Positions 20,849 to 32,349 of a stretch of 64,000 nt of DNA are shown piece after piece. The DNA is taken from contig JACGCM010000715.1 in assembly GCA_014058105.1 (NCBI GenBank), positions 248,001 through 312,000 on the forward strand, in the 5' to 3' direction. The position numbers were made by a program, and so were the translations under genes. The DNA is from Kingdonia uniflora. Taxonomy: Eukaryota; Streptophyta; Magnoliopsida; Ranunculales; Circaeasteraceae. Below the pieces are notes generated by a model that saw nothing but the letters and a program-made list of their open reading frames with translations, searched no databases and had not been told where the DNA came from. How positions within the stretch are numbered: the stretch's first letter is position 1; the number at the start of each line of letters is the position of its first letter.

Positions 20849-23420
20849 TGTCACGCCCTAAAATCCGGTAATCGGTAGCTTGACCAATTACTAGATTCTA
20901 AGTAGTGCAGGTCAGGGAATCCAAAGATTCTACCCCACAAATAGCCAAGCCATAAACAAATTCTGGCTCGGCTATTCACATATTGCAATAATCATCAGAG
21001 TAAAAAATAAAATAACAACATAGCAGAAGCGAAAAACATATATACATATCTGACAAAAATATATATACAATATCCAAAATAAGGTACAGCAACATACACT
21101 GAGATAATAACAAAAGTCTAAACTAAAACTGGTCGGCAGCGTTAACTGCTTCAAACACTGCTGAGGCTCTAAGCAACTCAAACTACTCAACCTCTGAAAG
21201 GGGGGAAATAATGCGAGAGTGAGAAAAACCACGGCTCACTGAATACCTAACAAGTCTAAAAAACATACTAGTAAACAAATACATATAAAGGGAGTGAAGT
21301 GAAACAGATAGAGTAAGTTAAAGTGGAATAATCGTAACTAATAGATTCATGATCCAAGTAACTGAGTAGTAAGAACAGAAAGGAAATATAAGAGTAACCG
21401 GAGTAAGAATAAGGAATATAAGAAAAGGAGGGAATGTGACAATGAGGGAAAGCTGCAATGATATGTCAATGATGTGATATGTGCTAAGTTCTAAATGCTA
21501 AATGAGTTGATGTTGAAAACGTGATGCAATCCTATTACAATAATTAATGGTTGATCAACCGCTAGCATGTTTGACTTAAAGAGATCTGCTAAAGGGATAC
21601 AATGGGTACGATTTTTGTCAAGCTCGACCAAGCTAGTGGATACTCACTTGATCAAAGTGTTTCGGGCTTTTTAACCCACGGAGCCAACGTCCGAACTGTA
21701 TTTCATTCCGAGGAATTTCAACCTCAAGGATAAGCCCTGTACCGGATTGTAAATACTTTCTCATACCTTCCCACACTCCCAGATGGGTTTATAAGGTATG
21801 ATAGTATCCATCCTGGACCCACCTACTATTTCAACCCTGTAGGACTCCTGCGATCCTATATGAGGTCAAGCGATGTAGAGCTTTATTATATATCTGATCT
21901 CGATAAATTAAAAGGGTTTGCATGATTTGAAAAGATGCAATAGATCCCAAGGATCACAATGTAACAGCCGTGAACCCGGCAAACAAACATAAGATAACCA
22001 CCTACAGAAGAGTGTGGCAACAATCCTAAACAAAATGCCCAATGACTCGGCTGTACCATCTAAACCGATGAAACAGCAGCCAAACCGTCATCACAACTAA
22101 ACAGCCTTAGTCTCTAGAAAACTGAACCGAATAACAAGAATGCAACTACTAGTAACTACACTAACAACTTCTAGCAAAATCCAAAGCCAATGTAACTATA
22201 GTAACTAAAGAGTTAACAGTTATGGAGAAGTAATATGAAAATTAAACCTAACTGATCACAACACTTCTATGCTCAGAGTACTACTCAAATCAACATCTAT
22301 TAACTAGTAGAGGAATTTAGAAATAAAGGGAAAACTCGCCTGAAGGAAATCCCAAGTCCTGCGGAAAACCAACCCGGAAACCCAACTACGATCTGCGGTA
22401 AAGAAAATGGAACGCCTGGTAATCTAACACACACCAGGAACAACAAACAACCAACAATTTCAGGAAACGAGAATAAAATCCAAACCCTAGAAATCAAACC
22501 CTTGGCCAAATCAAGCGGAATAGACAGAAAGGAATAAGAGAATTACTTACCGAGGATAGGAGAAGAGATCGCGGCGAAGCTGAGGAAGAATCCGCGAGTG
22601 AAGAGGAAGGTTGGATTAAGAGTGGGGAGGAGAAAGGAAAAGTTTAGGGAGAGGAGAGAGTGAAGGAGTGAAGGAGTAAAGAGAGGAATGAAGAAATGAA
22701 GTATCTAAACCCAGATGCAGCTGAAATCGCGCCTCTGTTCGAACAGGGAAGATCCTGTTCGAACAGGACAAGGCTTGTTCGAACAGAATGTTGCAGGAAT
22801 GAAAGAAAATTATCCCTGGAAGATCCAGTTCGAACAGACAAAGTCCTGTTCGAACAGAACTGGTCTATTCAAAATCTGGACTTACTAGAAAAGCTAAAGA
22901 ATTGCCGGGAGGAAACACAGACCACCCCGGGCACCCCGGAACTCCACAGACCACCTCCACCACCACACAAACACTTCTACAAACCCAACCAAGGTTCCCC
23001 AAGGTAAGCACACCACCTCTACCGCACCTCGGCAACCAAAATGCCTAAGCCCCCAAAAAAGAATATTTTCCTCGGGCAACCCCGGAAATCCACCGGGCAC
23101 TCCAACGGTTCACCGGAACCACCCCAAATTAGACACACGACACATAAATACTACTACCAAACATTCTACAGGCTTCCAAGGCCACAAAACCACCTCTAAC
23201 TCCAAAACACCTCCGAACCGCCCAAAACTACTAAAGGAATCTAATTCTAAACCACCGAAAGGAATAAATGGATGCATAACGGATGAATAGAATGGATGAA
23301 AGAGTACATGCGGAAAATGAATGCGGAACTTAACATGAAAGAAAGGAATCTAATATGCCAATGAGATTAAGAGTAGGATTAAGAGTGAATATTAGGAATA
23401 ATTAAATACGGTTCATTACA
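20849..23420 (-). repeat. 3' LTR of gypsy-2
   Basis: 2572 bp, TG...CA ends, close match to 27577-30123 throughout. The TTCGAA array is at 22737-22872. The TATA box seen in the other LTR is altered here (TATCTAAA near 22702). The plus-strand reading frames in it, such as 22696-23007, are chance frames in LTR DNA. Confidence 0.95.
22737..22872. promoter_or_regulatory. TTCGAA array D in gypsy-2 3' LTR
   Basis: Five exact sites, mainly TGTTCGAACAG, and one TTCAAA occur in 136 bp, directly upstream (minus strand) of the TATA position. The flanks make an 8-10-bp palindrome (TGTTCGAACA). Confidence 0.55.
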
Positions 23421-24300
23421 ATCTACCCCCCTAAAAGAAAATTTCGTTCTCGAAATTAAACACATACCTCTGCCTGAGAATAAATGTTGATAGTGTCTCC
23501 TCACATCGGCCTCCAACTCCCAGGTAGCCACCTCTGGTCCATGGTGACTCCACTGGACTCTCACAAATGGAATAACCTTGCTACGAAGAACTTTCTCCTC
23601 CTGATCCAAAATGCACTCTGAATGTTCAATATACGAGGCATCGCCCTGAACCTCTATCGGTCCCCAATCAATCACGTGAGTAGGATCCCGCTCGTACTTC
23701 CTCAACATAGAAACGTGGAAGACGCTGTGAATTCTGCTCAGCTGTGACGGTAATGCTGACCGGTACGCTAACTCTCCAACTCTATCCAGAATCTCAAACG
23801 GCCAAATATATTTCGGAGCTAGCTTCCCCTTCTTACTGAAATGCATCACGCCCTTCATCGGTGAAACCTTTAGCAAAACATGATCTCCGATCCGAAACCC
23901 TAACGGTCTCCTGTGGATGTCGGCGCAACTCTTTTGTCTGCTCTAAGTTGTACGTAGTCAATCTCTGATAATAGTAACTGCCCCTGTGGTCTCCCGGACT
24001 AAGTCTGGCCCAGTAAACTCTTTTCGCCAACCTCTCCCTAACTCAAAGGTGATCTGCATGGTCTACCATATAAGGCCTCGTATGGTATCATCCTGATGCT
24101 CGACTGAAAGCTGTTGTTGTACGCGAACTCCGCCCAAGGTAAGTACTCATCCCAGCTGCCCTTGAAGTCCAAAACACAAGCTCGACGCATATCCTCAAGG
24201 ATCTGGTTAACTCGCTCTGTCTGACCGTTGGTCTGAGGGTGAAATGTTGTACTGAAATCCAGTCTAGTATCCATAGCTCGCTAAAAACTCTGCCAAAATT
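23379..24300 (-). pseudogene. Gypsy-2 integrase C-terminal half with chromodomain-like tail
   Basis: The minus strand from 24274 reads FHPQTNGQTERVNQILEDM with the catalytic Glu, then GSWDEYLPWAEFAYNNSFQS and ALYGRPCRSPL. After a frameshift near 24040 and another near 23870 it continues with KGKLAPKYIWPFEILDRVGE, SRIHSVFHVSMLRKYERDPT and VQWSHHGPEVATWELEADVR ending in HLFSG, a chromodomain-like tail of the Tekay/Del type. Such tails guide integration to marked chromatin. Frameshifts make it a pseudogene. Confidence 0.85.
23421..23437 (-). other. Polypurine tract of gypsy-2
   Basis: On the minus strand TTTTAGGGGGGTAGAT lies directly before the 3' LTR, as expected for the plus-strand primer. 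Confidence 0.8.
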
Positions 24301-24900
24301 TTACGGTAAACCTGGCATCTCTATCTGACACTATCGATACTGGAACACCCGTGTAAATGAACTATCTCCCTCACATATTCCCTGTTCAACTCGTCAGTAG
24401 TCATAGTTATGCGAACCGGAATAAAATGCGCCAATTTGGTTAGCCGGTCCACAATCACCCAAATAGAATCATGTAGCTTCTTTGTCTGCGGTAAGCCCGA
24501 TATGAAGTCCATCGTCACATGCTCCCATTTCCACTCTGGAATAGATAAGGGTTTAAGCTGTCCCGCCGGTTTCTGATGCTCGGCCTTCACCTGCTGGCAA
24601 GTAAGACATTTGAAAGCAAAATCAGCTATCTCGCGCTTCATATTGTCCCACCAAAAATGTCTCTTCAGGTCCTGGTACATCTTCGTACTGCCTGGATGGA
24701 TAGTGTATCTCGAACCATGAGCCTCACTCAGAACCTCACGTTTCAGTACCTCGGAATCTGGCATGCATAATTTTCCCCTGTATTTGATGCTGCCATCTGA
24801 ACTAGTTGTCCAATCAGGTTGGGTATCGTCTGAAGCCCAAGACTGTAATCTGTCGTCCTGCTGCTGCACCTCCATAATCCGAGATTTAAATAAGGCTAAA
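24301..24900 (-). pseudogene. Gypsy-2 integrase N-terminal half
   Basis: An open minus-strand frame at 24875-24321 holds the zinc-binding HHCC module (a His in EAHGSRYTIHPG, then FKCLTCQQVK) and the start of the catalytic core, HVTMDFISGLPQTKKLHDSI, with the first catalytic Asp, and VDRLTKLAHFIPV. The next part is broken near 24320, where the second Asp would lie. It follows the deletion junction near 25020-25140. Confidence 0.85.
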
Positions 24901-25013
24901 CTCTCAGATTTGCAATAAGGCCACCCATAGTCTGTGAACTCATAGTCAACCCAAACTCTATGATATCACCAAGCATCGTCCACTCACGAATCATCAGACG
25001 TGCAAGTAATCCC

Positions 25014-25142
25014 CTAGGTAAATGGCTTAAAGCGTCGGCCACCACGTTTGGCTTCCCCGGATGATACTGCCAATCTACATCGTAGTCCTTCAGAAATTTC
25101 ATCTACCTAGGTAAACGGCTTAAAGCGTCGGCCACCACGTTT
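25014..25142. repeat. 36-bp duplication at the RT deletion junction
   Basis: CTAGGTAAATGGCTTAAAGC and its continuation (25014-25049) occur again with one change at 25107-25142. The second copy ends at the place where the RT frame breaks off, so the RT/RNase H deletion carries copied filler DNA. Confidence 0.85.
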
Positions 25143-26170
25143 TGTCAAACCGAACGGCATTACCCGAAACTCATAGTGTCCGTAACGAGTCTGAAAAGCT
25201 GTCTTCGACACATTAGCCTCCCTGATCCTCAGGTGGTGGTATCCCGATCTAAGATCAATCTTTGAAAAGAATTGCGCTCCTCAAAGCTGGTCTAACAAGT
25301 CCTCGATCCTCGGCAACGGATATTTGTTCTTGATCGTGACTTTGTTCAACTCGCGGTAGTCTATACACAAATGCATCGAACCGTCCTTCTTCTTTGCTAA
25401 CAAAATCGGAGCTCCCCACGGTGAAGTACTCGGTCGAATGAAACCCTGATTCATCAACTCGGATATCTGATCGTTCAGCTCTTTCAGCTCAACAGGCGCC
25501 ATACGGTACGGTGCCTTCAAAATCGGTGTTGTACCCGGAACAAGATCTATGCCAAAGTCAATCGTTCTCGTCGGTGGTAATCCGAGAATCTGCTGGAACA
25601 CATCAGAATAATCGCAAACTACCAGAATAGAGCTGACGTCCACGTCCGAGGGCTCTAACTCTAAGAAAGCTAGTAGGTCGTCCCCTGTCCACACAGGTTT
25701 CAAACTAGATAACACGAAGTGCCTCTCGCCAGGAATATGAATGGTAGCCATCTTCTCAAAGCAATCTAAAGTGACTCGGTGTGTCGACAACCAATCCATG
25801 CCTAAGATGATGTCAAACTCATGCATCGACAAAACTAATAGGTCTGCTGAGAGGATACGACCACAAACAACTATCGAGCAATCTCTACATATACGTGAGA
25901 TGGACACCGAAGAATCTAAAGGAGTGCCCACGAAAACCTCATCTATCAATAAAGAAGACTCAAAGCCAATAATGCAGAGGAATGCAGATGCGATGAATGA
26001 ATGTGATGCACCAGAATCAAAAAGGACATGAGCGGGCGATGAAGAAATATGGATCGTACCTTCCACCACATGTGAAGCGGTACGAGCACCTCGCCTCCCC
26101 ACTGTGTATATCCTGCTCTGTCTATGGCCCTGCCCTTGCTGTACTGGATGATATGGCCTCTAAACACCTT
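25143..26170 (-). pseudogene. Gypsy-2 protease and N-terminal reverse transcriptase
   Basis: A single 273-residue frame (26102-25281) starts in the linker after the zinc knuckle. It shows the protease loop [15 protein letters not shown] with the catalytic Asp, [19 protein letters not shown], then the RT fingers: [56 protein letters not shown] stop comes at 25281; the sequence continues as [15 protein letters not shown] and FRVMPFGLT before it jumps to the duplication at 25142. The palm with the YxDD motif and most of RNase H are missing. Confidence 0.9.
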
Positions 26171-26182
26171 GAGGTCCCGAAA

Positions 26183-27400
26183 CTATCTGTCTTCCCTGAG
26201 GAGCCTGGAGCTGTCGCTGCGGAAACTGCTGAATCTGCTGCGGTCGCGGCTGAAAACCAACTCGACTCTGAAACTGCCACTGTGTTTATAGTCCTCTGAT
26301 TGGTTTAGGACAGTGTTGTTTAACGTACCCCGACTCCCCGCAGTTCTAACACTGACGTGAAACAAACTGTGCTCTCTCAAAATACTGTCCGCCTACAACT
26401 CTAGCTGGAGTACTCTCAAACCTCAGCCTCTTCGAACCCAAGCTAGTGTACTGCGTCTGGACTGCCTTGCCCTATCGAGTCTTTGGTCTTGCCTCTGCTG
26501 GTCCCTTAAGTCCTTGGACTTGCGATCCTCGGTATCGTTCTGCTACAAAGCCAAAGCTTTAGGCAAAACCTCTTTATATGTACTGGCACCGGAAGTAATC
26601 AAGAACCTCGTAAAATATGGACGAAGTCCCTTTAGAAACTTCATCTTCCTCTGTTCCTCGTCATCAACAATGAACGGAACGTAACGAGATAACTCGATAA
26701 ATCGCTGATCATACCCAGCAATACTCATATCACCCTGCTCAAGTACGTAGAACTCTGAAATGCAGGCGTCCCTGTAGCTCTGAGGGAAGTACTGATCGAA
26801 GAAACGCTCCTGGAATGATGAACAAAGAATGGGAGACTCCAAAACTGTCCTCTTGGCCATATCCCACCAATAATCTGCCTCGCCCTGAAGTAGGTAAGCT
26901 CCAAGTGTCACCCGCTGATCATCGGGATACTTCATCGCGTCCAAGGTCTTCTCTATAGACCTGAATGAAGTCTCGGCCTCTGAAGGAATCAACGTGCCAG
27001 AAAATGTAGGAAGTTTGTACCTCTAAAGCTGCTCTAAGTAATTGTGCTCCCTGTGCACTGGGCTCCTAGCCTGCTGAAAGGAAGCGGCAAAACTCTCCAT
27101 AAACTGTCTCATCTCAGCTAAAATACCTGAAGCTGCTGGTATAGGTAAAACTCCTGGGTGCCCTGGAAGCACTGGAGTAGGTAGGGTACCCTGTTAAAGC
27201 TGAACCCCTGGTGTTACTCTCACGCTAACCCCAACATCAGAAACTATCGGCTCAGTCGGCAGGATCGGAACGGACCCCGAACTATCCTGACAGACTACTG
27301 GCTCATCAGCCACTGTGTCACTGTGCAAACCCTAACGAATACCTCCTCGGATACCCCCACGGGTTCGAGCACGACCTTTGACTCTGTCACCTCTAGCCAT
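26183..27400 (-). pseudogene. Gypsy-2 gag with zinc knuckle
   Basis: The start is MARGDRVKGRARTRGG, ATG at 27400, about 160 bp downstream of the primer site. The open piece 26992-26543 is the retrotransposon Gag domain: GAYLLQGEADYWWDMAKR, FQERFFDQYFPQSYRDACIS, and FLKGLRPYFTRF. A zinc-knuckle region with CPNCGESGHVKQHC-like spacing follows near 26330-26290 in another frame. Stops near 27334, 27195 and 27023 and shifts after 26543 break it. Gag would form the particle and bind RNA. Confidence 0.8.
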
Positions 27401-27560
27401 CTGTTATGAATAAGGAAATACAACTCAGAACGGATAGGGAAGGATTAGGATAGGAAAGGAATTTGATAAATATGAAAATCGGAAAAGAATTGATCCTAAC
27501 TCCATCTAAAGAGTAACTCGTCATGTGATCTGCAATAACAGAGATAATGATTTACCTTAA

Positions 27561-27572
27561 GCTCTGATACCA
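27561..27572 (-). other. Primer binding site of gypsy-2 (tRNA-iMet type)
   Basis: On the minus strand TGGTATCAGAGC begins 4 bases after the LTR end, the common initiator-Met tRNA primer site of plant retrotransposons. Confidence 0.85.
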
Positions 27573-27576
27573 AGTC

Positions 27577-30123
27577 TGTCACGCCCCAAAATCCGATAAT
27601 CGGTAGCTTGACCAATTACTAGATTCTAAGAAGTGCAGGTCGGGGAATCCAAAAATTTTAGCCCACAAATAGCCAAGCCGTAGACAAATTCTGGCTCGGC
27701 TATTCAAGTATAGCAATAATCATCAGAGTAAGGAAATGAAATAACAACAAAGCGGAAGCGAAAAACATATATACATATCTGACATAAATATATATACAAT
27801 GTCCAAAATAAGGTATAGCAACATACGCTGAGATAACAATAAAAGTTTAAACTAAAACCGGCCAGCAGCGTTAACTGCACCAAACACTGCTGAGGCTCTC
27901 AGCAACTCAAACTACTAAACCTCTGAAAGGGGGGAAATAATGGGAGAGTAAGAAAAGCCACGGCTCACTGAATACCCAACAAGTCTAAATAATATACTAG
28001 TAAACATATACAGATAAAGGGAGTGAAGTGAAACAGATAGAGTAAGTTAAAGTAGAATAATCGTAACTAATAGATTCATGATCCAAGTAACTAAGTAGTA
28101 AGAACATAAAGAAAATATAAAGAGTAGCCGGAGTAAGAATAAGGAATACAAGAAAAGGAGGGAATGTGACAATGAGGGAAAGATGCAATGATATGTCAAT
28201 GATGTGATATGTGCTAAGTTCTAAATGCTAAATGAGTTGATGTTGAAAACGTGATGCATTCCTATTATAATAATTAATGGTTGATCAACCCCTAGCATGT
28301 TTGACTTAAAGAGATCTGTTAAACGGATACAATGGGTACAATTTTTGTCAAGCTCGACCAAGCTAGTGGATACTCACTTGATCAAAGTGTTCCAGGCTTT
28401 TTAACCCACGGAGCCAACGTCCAAACTGGATTTCATTCCGTGGAATTTCAACCTCAAGGATAAGCCCTGTACTGGATTGTAAATACTTTCTCATAACTTC
28501 CCGCACTTCCAGATGGGTTTATAAGGTATGATAGTATCCATCCTGGACCCACCTACAATTTCAACCCGATGTAGGACTCCTACGATCCTATCGGAGGTCA
28601 AGCGATGAAAAGCTTTGTTATGTATCCGATCTCGATAAGTTAAAAGAGTTTGCATGATTTGAAAAGATGCAATAGATCCAAAGGATCAAAATATAACAGC
28701 CGTGAACCCGTCAAACAAATATAGGATAACCACCTACAGAAGAGCGTGAAAACAATCCTAAACAAAATGCCCAATGACTCAGTTGTACCATCGAAACCGA
28801 TGAAACAGTAACCAAACCGTCATCACAACTAAACAACCTTAGTCTCTAGAAAACTGAAAGCAACAACAAGAATACAACTACTAGTAACTACACTAACAAC
28901 TTCTTGCAAAATTCAAAGCCAATGTAACTATAGTAACTAAAGAGTTAACAGTTACGGAGAAGTAATATGAAAATAAAACGTAACTGATCACAACACTTCT
29001 ATGCTCAGAGTACTACTCAAATCAACATCTATTAACTAGTAGAAAAATTTAGAAATGAAGGGAAAACTCGCCTGAAGGAAATCCCGAGTTCTGCGGAAAA
29101 CCAACCCGGAAGCCCAACTACAATCCGCAGAAAAGCAAATGGAACGCCTGGAAATCTAACACACACCAGGAACAACAAACAACCAATAATTTAAGGAAAC
29201 GAGAATAAAATCCAAACCCTAAAAATCAAACCCTAAACCAAATCAAGCGGAATGGACGGAAAGGAATAAGGGAATTACTTACCGAGGATAGGAGAAGAGA
29301 TCGCGGCGAAGCTGAGGAAGAATCCGCGAGCGAAGAGGAAGGTTGGATTAGGAGTGAGGAGGATAGAGGAAAAGGTTAGGGAGAGGAGAGAGTGAAGGAG
29401 TAAAGAGAGGAATGAAGAAATGAAGTATATATACCCAGACGCAGCTGAAATCGTGCCACTGTTCGAGCAGGGAAGATCCTGTTCTAACAGGACAAGGCTT
29501 GTTCGAACAAAATGTTGTAGGAATGAAAGAAAACTATCCCTAGAAGATCCTGTTTGAACAGAACTGGTCTGTTCAAAAACTGGACTTATCAGAAAAGCTA
29601 AGGAATTGCTGGGAGACACCACAGACCTCCCCGGGCACCCCAGAACTCCACGGACCACCTCCACCACCACACATACACTTCTAGGAACCCAACAAAGATT
29701 CCCCAAGGTGAACACACCACCTCTACCGCCCATCGGCAACCAAAATACCTAATCCCCCAAAAAGGAATATTTTCCTCGGGAGACCCCGGAAATCCACCGG
29801 CCACTCCAACGGTTCACCGGAACCACCCCAAATCAGACACACAACATATAAATACTACTACCAAACATTCTACAGGCTCCCAAGGCCACAAAACCACCTC
29901 TAACTCCAAACATCTCCGAACCGCCCAAAACTACTAAAGGAATCTAATACTAAACCACCGAAAGGAATAAATGGATGCATAACGGGTGAGTAATATGGAT
30001 GAAATAGTACATGCGGAAAATGAATCCGGAACTTAACGTGAAGGAAAGGGATCTAATATGCCAATGAGATTATGAATAGGATTAAGAGTGAATATTATAA
30101 ATAATTAAATACGGGTCATTACA
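27577..30123 (-). repeat. 5' LTR of gypsy-2
   Basis: 2547 bp, TGTCACGCCC to CATTACA, paired with 20849-23420. A TATATATA box on the minus strand (about 29426-29433) lies just after the TTCGAA array in the direction of transcription. Minus-strand frames inside, such as 29275-29739, look like chance ORFs. Confidence 0.95.
29460..29579. promoter_or_regulatory. TTCGAA array E in gypsy-2 5' LTR
   Basis: The same array as in the 3' LTR but more decayed: one exact GTTCGAAC, the variants TTCGAG, TTCTAA, TTTGAA and TTCAAA, and one unit lost by deletion. The TATA box follows within about 30 bp on the minus strand. Confidence 0.5.
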
Positions 30124-30128
30124 TCGAC

Positions 30129-31460
30129 GACCCTCAAACTGTACTGCTCAGATTACCCATAGAGGTCTGGAGCTGACCAATATCATTCCGAAAAAGCTGA
30201 AACTGAGAGTGCATCTGAAAGTTCAGCTGACCAAACTGAGACTCCATATAGATGTAGAGAGAAGTAAATTCATGAAGTGTTGATCTAGTAGAAGCAGCTA
30301 TAGAAGTAGCTGGCACAGTAGTAGCAGAAGTCCAAGAAGCAGCAGGTTCACCCTCAGTCTCAGAGTCCTCTGAACCCTCCTCTGACTCTGACTCTGACTC
30401 AGCTACCATGTACTTTCAACTCTTTTCCCCGTACTGAGGAGTAATAACATCATCCCTCTCATTAGCCTCCTCATCCTCACGAATACCATAACCCATCACA
30501 GTCAGAAGCTGAGAAATTAATCTACTAAACGGCAAAGCTCGAGTATGAAGATCAGGAATGGCCGAAAGAATTATCTCATGCATAATAACACTCACCAGGT
30601 CAAGATGATACCCCTTGCTATAGAGATTGACCAGATAAAGCATATTGCCGACCAGCACATTCTTATTCCCTAGTTGGGGAAGAATGTTCTGATGAGCAAT
30701 CATATTAAATAAACACAGTACCTTGGTCAGATTCGTATACCTGATATAGGGTCCTTTCTTCTTCCCAGTGTGAAGAAGCCGCTCCTCCATCTCCCTCTTG
30801 GGAGGAAACTAATCAGAAACTGGGGGACAGTCAGTAGGTGTCTCAATCGGAACATAAGACTCAACTAAGCCAAAAGCTTGCCTGATGTCCTCCCTACGAA
30901 CATAAAACTCCAAACCATCAATCGACACCTGAAAGCTCCTGTCGTCATCCATTCCATGAATATTGAGGAGAAAAGCACATAATAGACAAACTAATCGGGG
31001 ATAACAAGGCATCTGGGGCCGCATAATACCGGTCCAGCCTCGAGAGAAGAATGATCAAAGATTTGTGAGAATACAAGGTAGTGCATACGTAACTCCTCCT
31101 CATCTTGTGACACATCCCACTGATAATTCCAAAACTTAAACCCATATCTCAGATTAAACCAGTTGGGGGGATTAGGATGCATGCTGTGATTCCCCCCATT
31201 ATTGTCTCGTGACCTGGCACGTGTCCCCCCAACACCACTAGCTCCTCCTCGACGAGAACCCAGAGGGACAGAATTGCTAGGACCTGTCCTGGTGTCTCGC
31301 TTTGTCCTGTCCCATTTAGATGAACCACTTGGAGCGGGAATGGGGGACGCAGTCTCAGGGTGCTTATTCCTAGCTATAGCAAACAACCGAATAACAAAAT
31401 ACACAGTCAATCATGTATCCAACCACCCCAAACAACCCACACAACCTAAAAGAAATTAAC
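30129..31460 (-). pseudogene. Extra ORF3 of the copia, plant-transposon-protein-like
   Basis: On the minus strand downstream of pol. It reads ASPIPAPSGSSKWDRTKR and an Arg/Gly-rich stretch, then PNWFNLRYGFKFWNYQWDVS, VCLLCAFLLNIHGMDDDRSF, FQVSIDGLEFYVRREDIRQA, YIRYTNLTKVLCLFNMIAHQ, LDLVSVIMHEIILSAI and LPFSRLISQLL. A Glu/Ser acidic run and a helix-rich end, MESQFGQLNFQMHSQFQLF, follow. It resembles proteins known as putative plant transposon protein, but I cannot name a function. Breaks: a shift near 31030, stops near 30808 and 30413, and a stop just before the gypsy. Gypsy-2 cuts it; the last residues lie at 20843-20819. Splice signals suggest an upstream exon. Confidence 0.6.
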
Positions 31461-32100
31461 CACAACTTCCCCAAACTCAACCCACACGGTTAAGCAGATG
31501 AACCCAATGAATCACAATCACCAATTCTCTATCAATTAAACCCTGAGCATCCTCCAACAAGATTATACACGCCAAAACATAGTAAGAAACCCCAATTTGA
31601 AATACACTAACCAATGCACACCCCAATCTCCTACAAGAAAATACCCATTTCCGTAGAATCCAATTCTAACAATGCAAACAATCAAACACATAAAAATAAA
31701 CATGATTTTTCAATCACAAATACGAAGTAACAAACCCGATTCTAAGCACCAACTGATAGAATAGCAACAGGAAGAACAAATTGAGCAAGAAACTTGAAGG
31801 AGAGAGATCAGAACAAGCTTACCAAGCCAATGATGGAAGAGAGGTTGATTCTAACACAAAATTAGGGCAAAACAGCTGAGATCAGATCACAAAATTGGAA
31901 CGCCAAACTTTGAATTTGTCGTTAGGAAATTGTGGAAACAAGCGACTCAGGGATTCGTCGTCCAATCGAGTATAAAATTGAGCATAGAGAGTGGAGAATC
32001 ACAGTGGAAGTAGAGAAGCTCAAGTCGGTGTGAAAGAGAAAGAGAGTGTGAGAAAAAAAATAAGTTTGTGGTTTTGTAAAAAAAACATAAAAACGAAATG
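31461..32100 (-). promoter_or_regulatory. Leader of ORF3 with likely intron
   Basis: On the minus strand a pyrimidine-rich CTCTCTTTCTCTTTCACACC stretch near 32040 looks like a transcript start region. A short exon follows (about 31990-31827) with a donor GGCTTG/GTAAGC near 31826. Possible acceptors (TTTCTTTTAG and TTGCTATAG) lie at about 31380-31450, before the ORF3 coding part. This gene-like layout is unusual inside an LTR element. The splice sites are predictions. Confidence 0.4.
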
Positions 32101-32282
32101 TATTTGAATAACTATATGTGTATTTGAATAGATAAATCATTGAGGTGATGTATTCGAACAACAAAATAGTATTCGAACAAAAATATACTTGAGGCAAAAA
32201 TAATCGAATACACCAAAATTGTATTAGAACAAAATTATGCCTGTGGCAAAAATATTCGAATACACCAAAATTGTATTCAAAC
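32101..32282. promoter_or_regulatory. TTCGAA array F upstream of ORF3
   Basis: Three exact TATTCGAA sites and five variants (TTTGAA, ATCGAA, TTAGAA, TTCAAA) lie immediately upstream of the ORF3 leader on the minus strand, inside the copia. No clear TATA box is seen, only an AT-rich stretch near 32080. Confidence 0.5.
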
Positions 32283-32349
32283 ATTTTTTTTTCAACAAAA
32301 ACAAAAATAAACAAAATGAATAAAAAAGCACAAAAAATAGTCAATACTC

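Larger units (their letters stand above)
20849..30123 (-). mobile_element. Full-length Ty3/gypsy chromovirus (gypsy-2), 9.3 kb
   Basis: Two 2.55-kb LTRs, TGTCACGCCC...CATTACA, flank an internal region with a tRNA-iMet primer site, gag, protease, partial RT, integrase with a chromodomain-like tail and a polypurine tract, all on the minus strand. The 5-bp TSD TCGAC is perfect (20844-20848 and 30124-30128). The target is ORF3 of the copia, whose frame continues on both sides. The RT core is deleted, so this copy is non-autonomous. Confidence 0.95.

Noticed and set aside
22644..23100. Reading frames of 65-103 residues on both strands
   Set aside because: They lie in gypsy-2 LTR sequence, have partly disturbed counterparts in the other LTR, and show no domain. 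They are chance frames over the TTCGAA array.
29275..29804. Frames of 154 and 68 residues, minus strand
   Set aside because: Inside the 5' LTR of gypsy-2, covering the U3/R region and the array; the other LTR has disturbed versions. Not a gene.
31202..31459. Plus-strand frame of 85 residues
   Set aside because: Antisense shadow of the copia ORF3 Arg/Gly-rich part.
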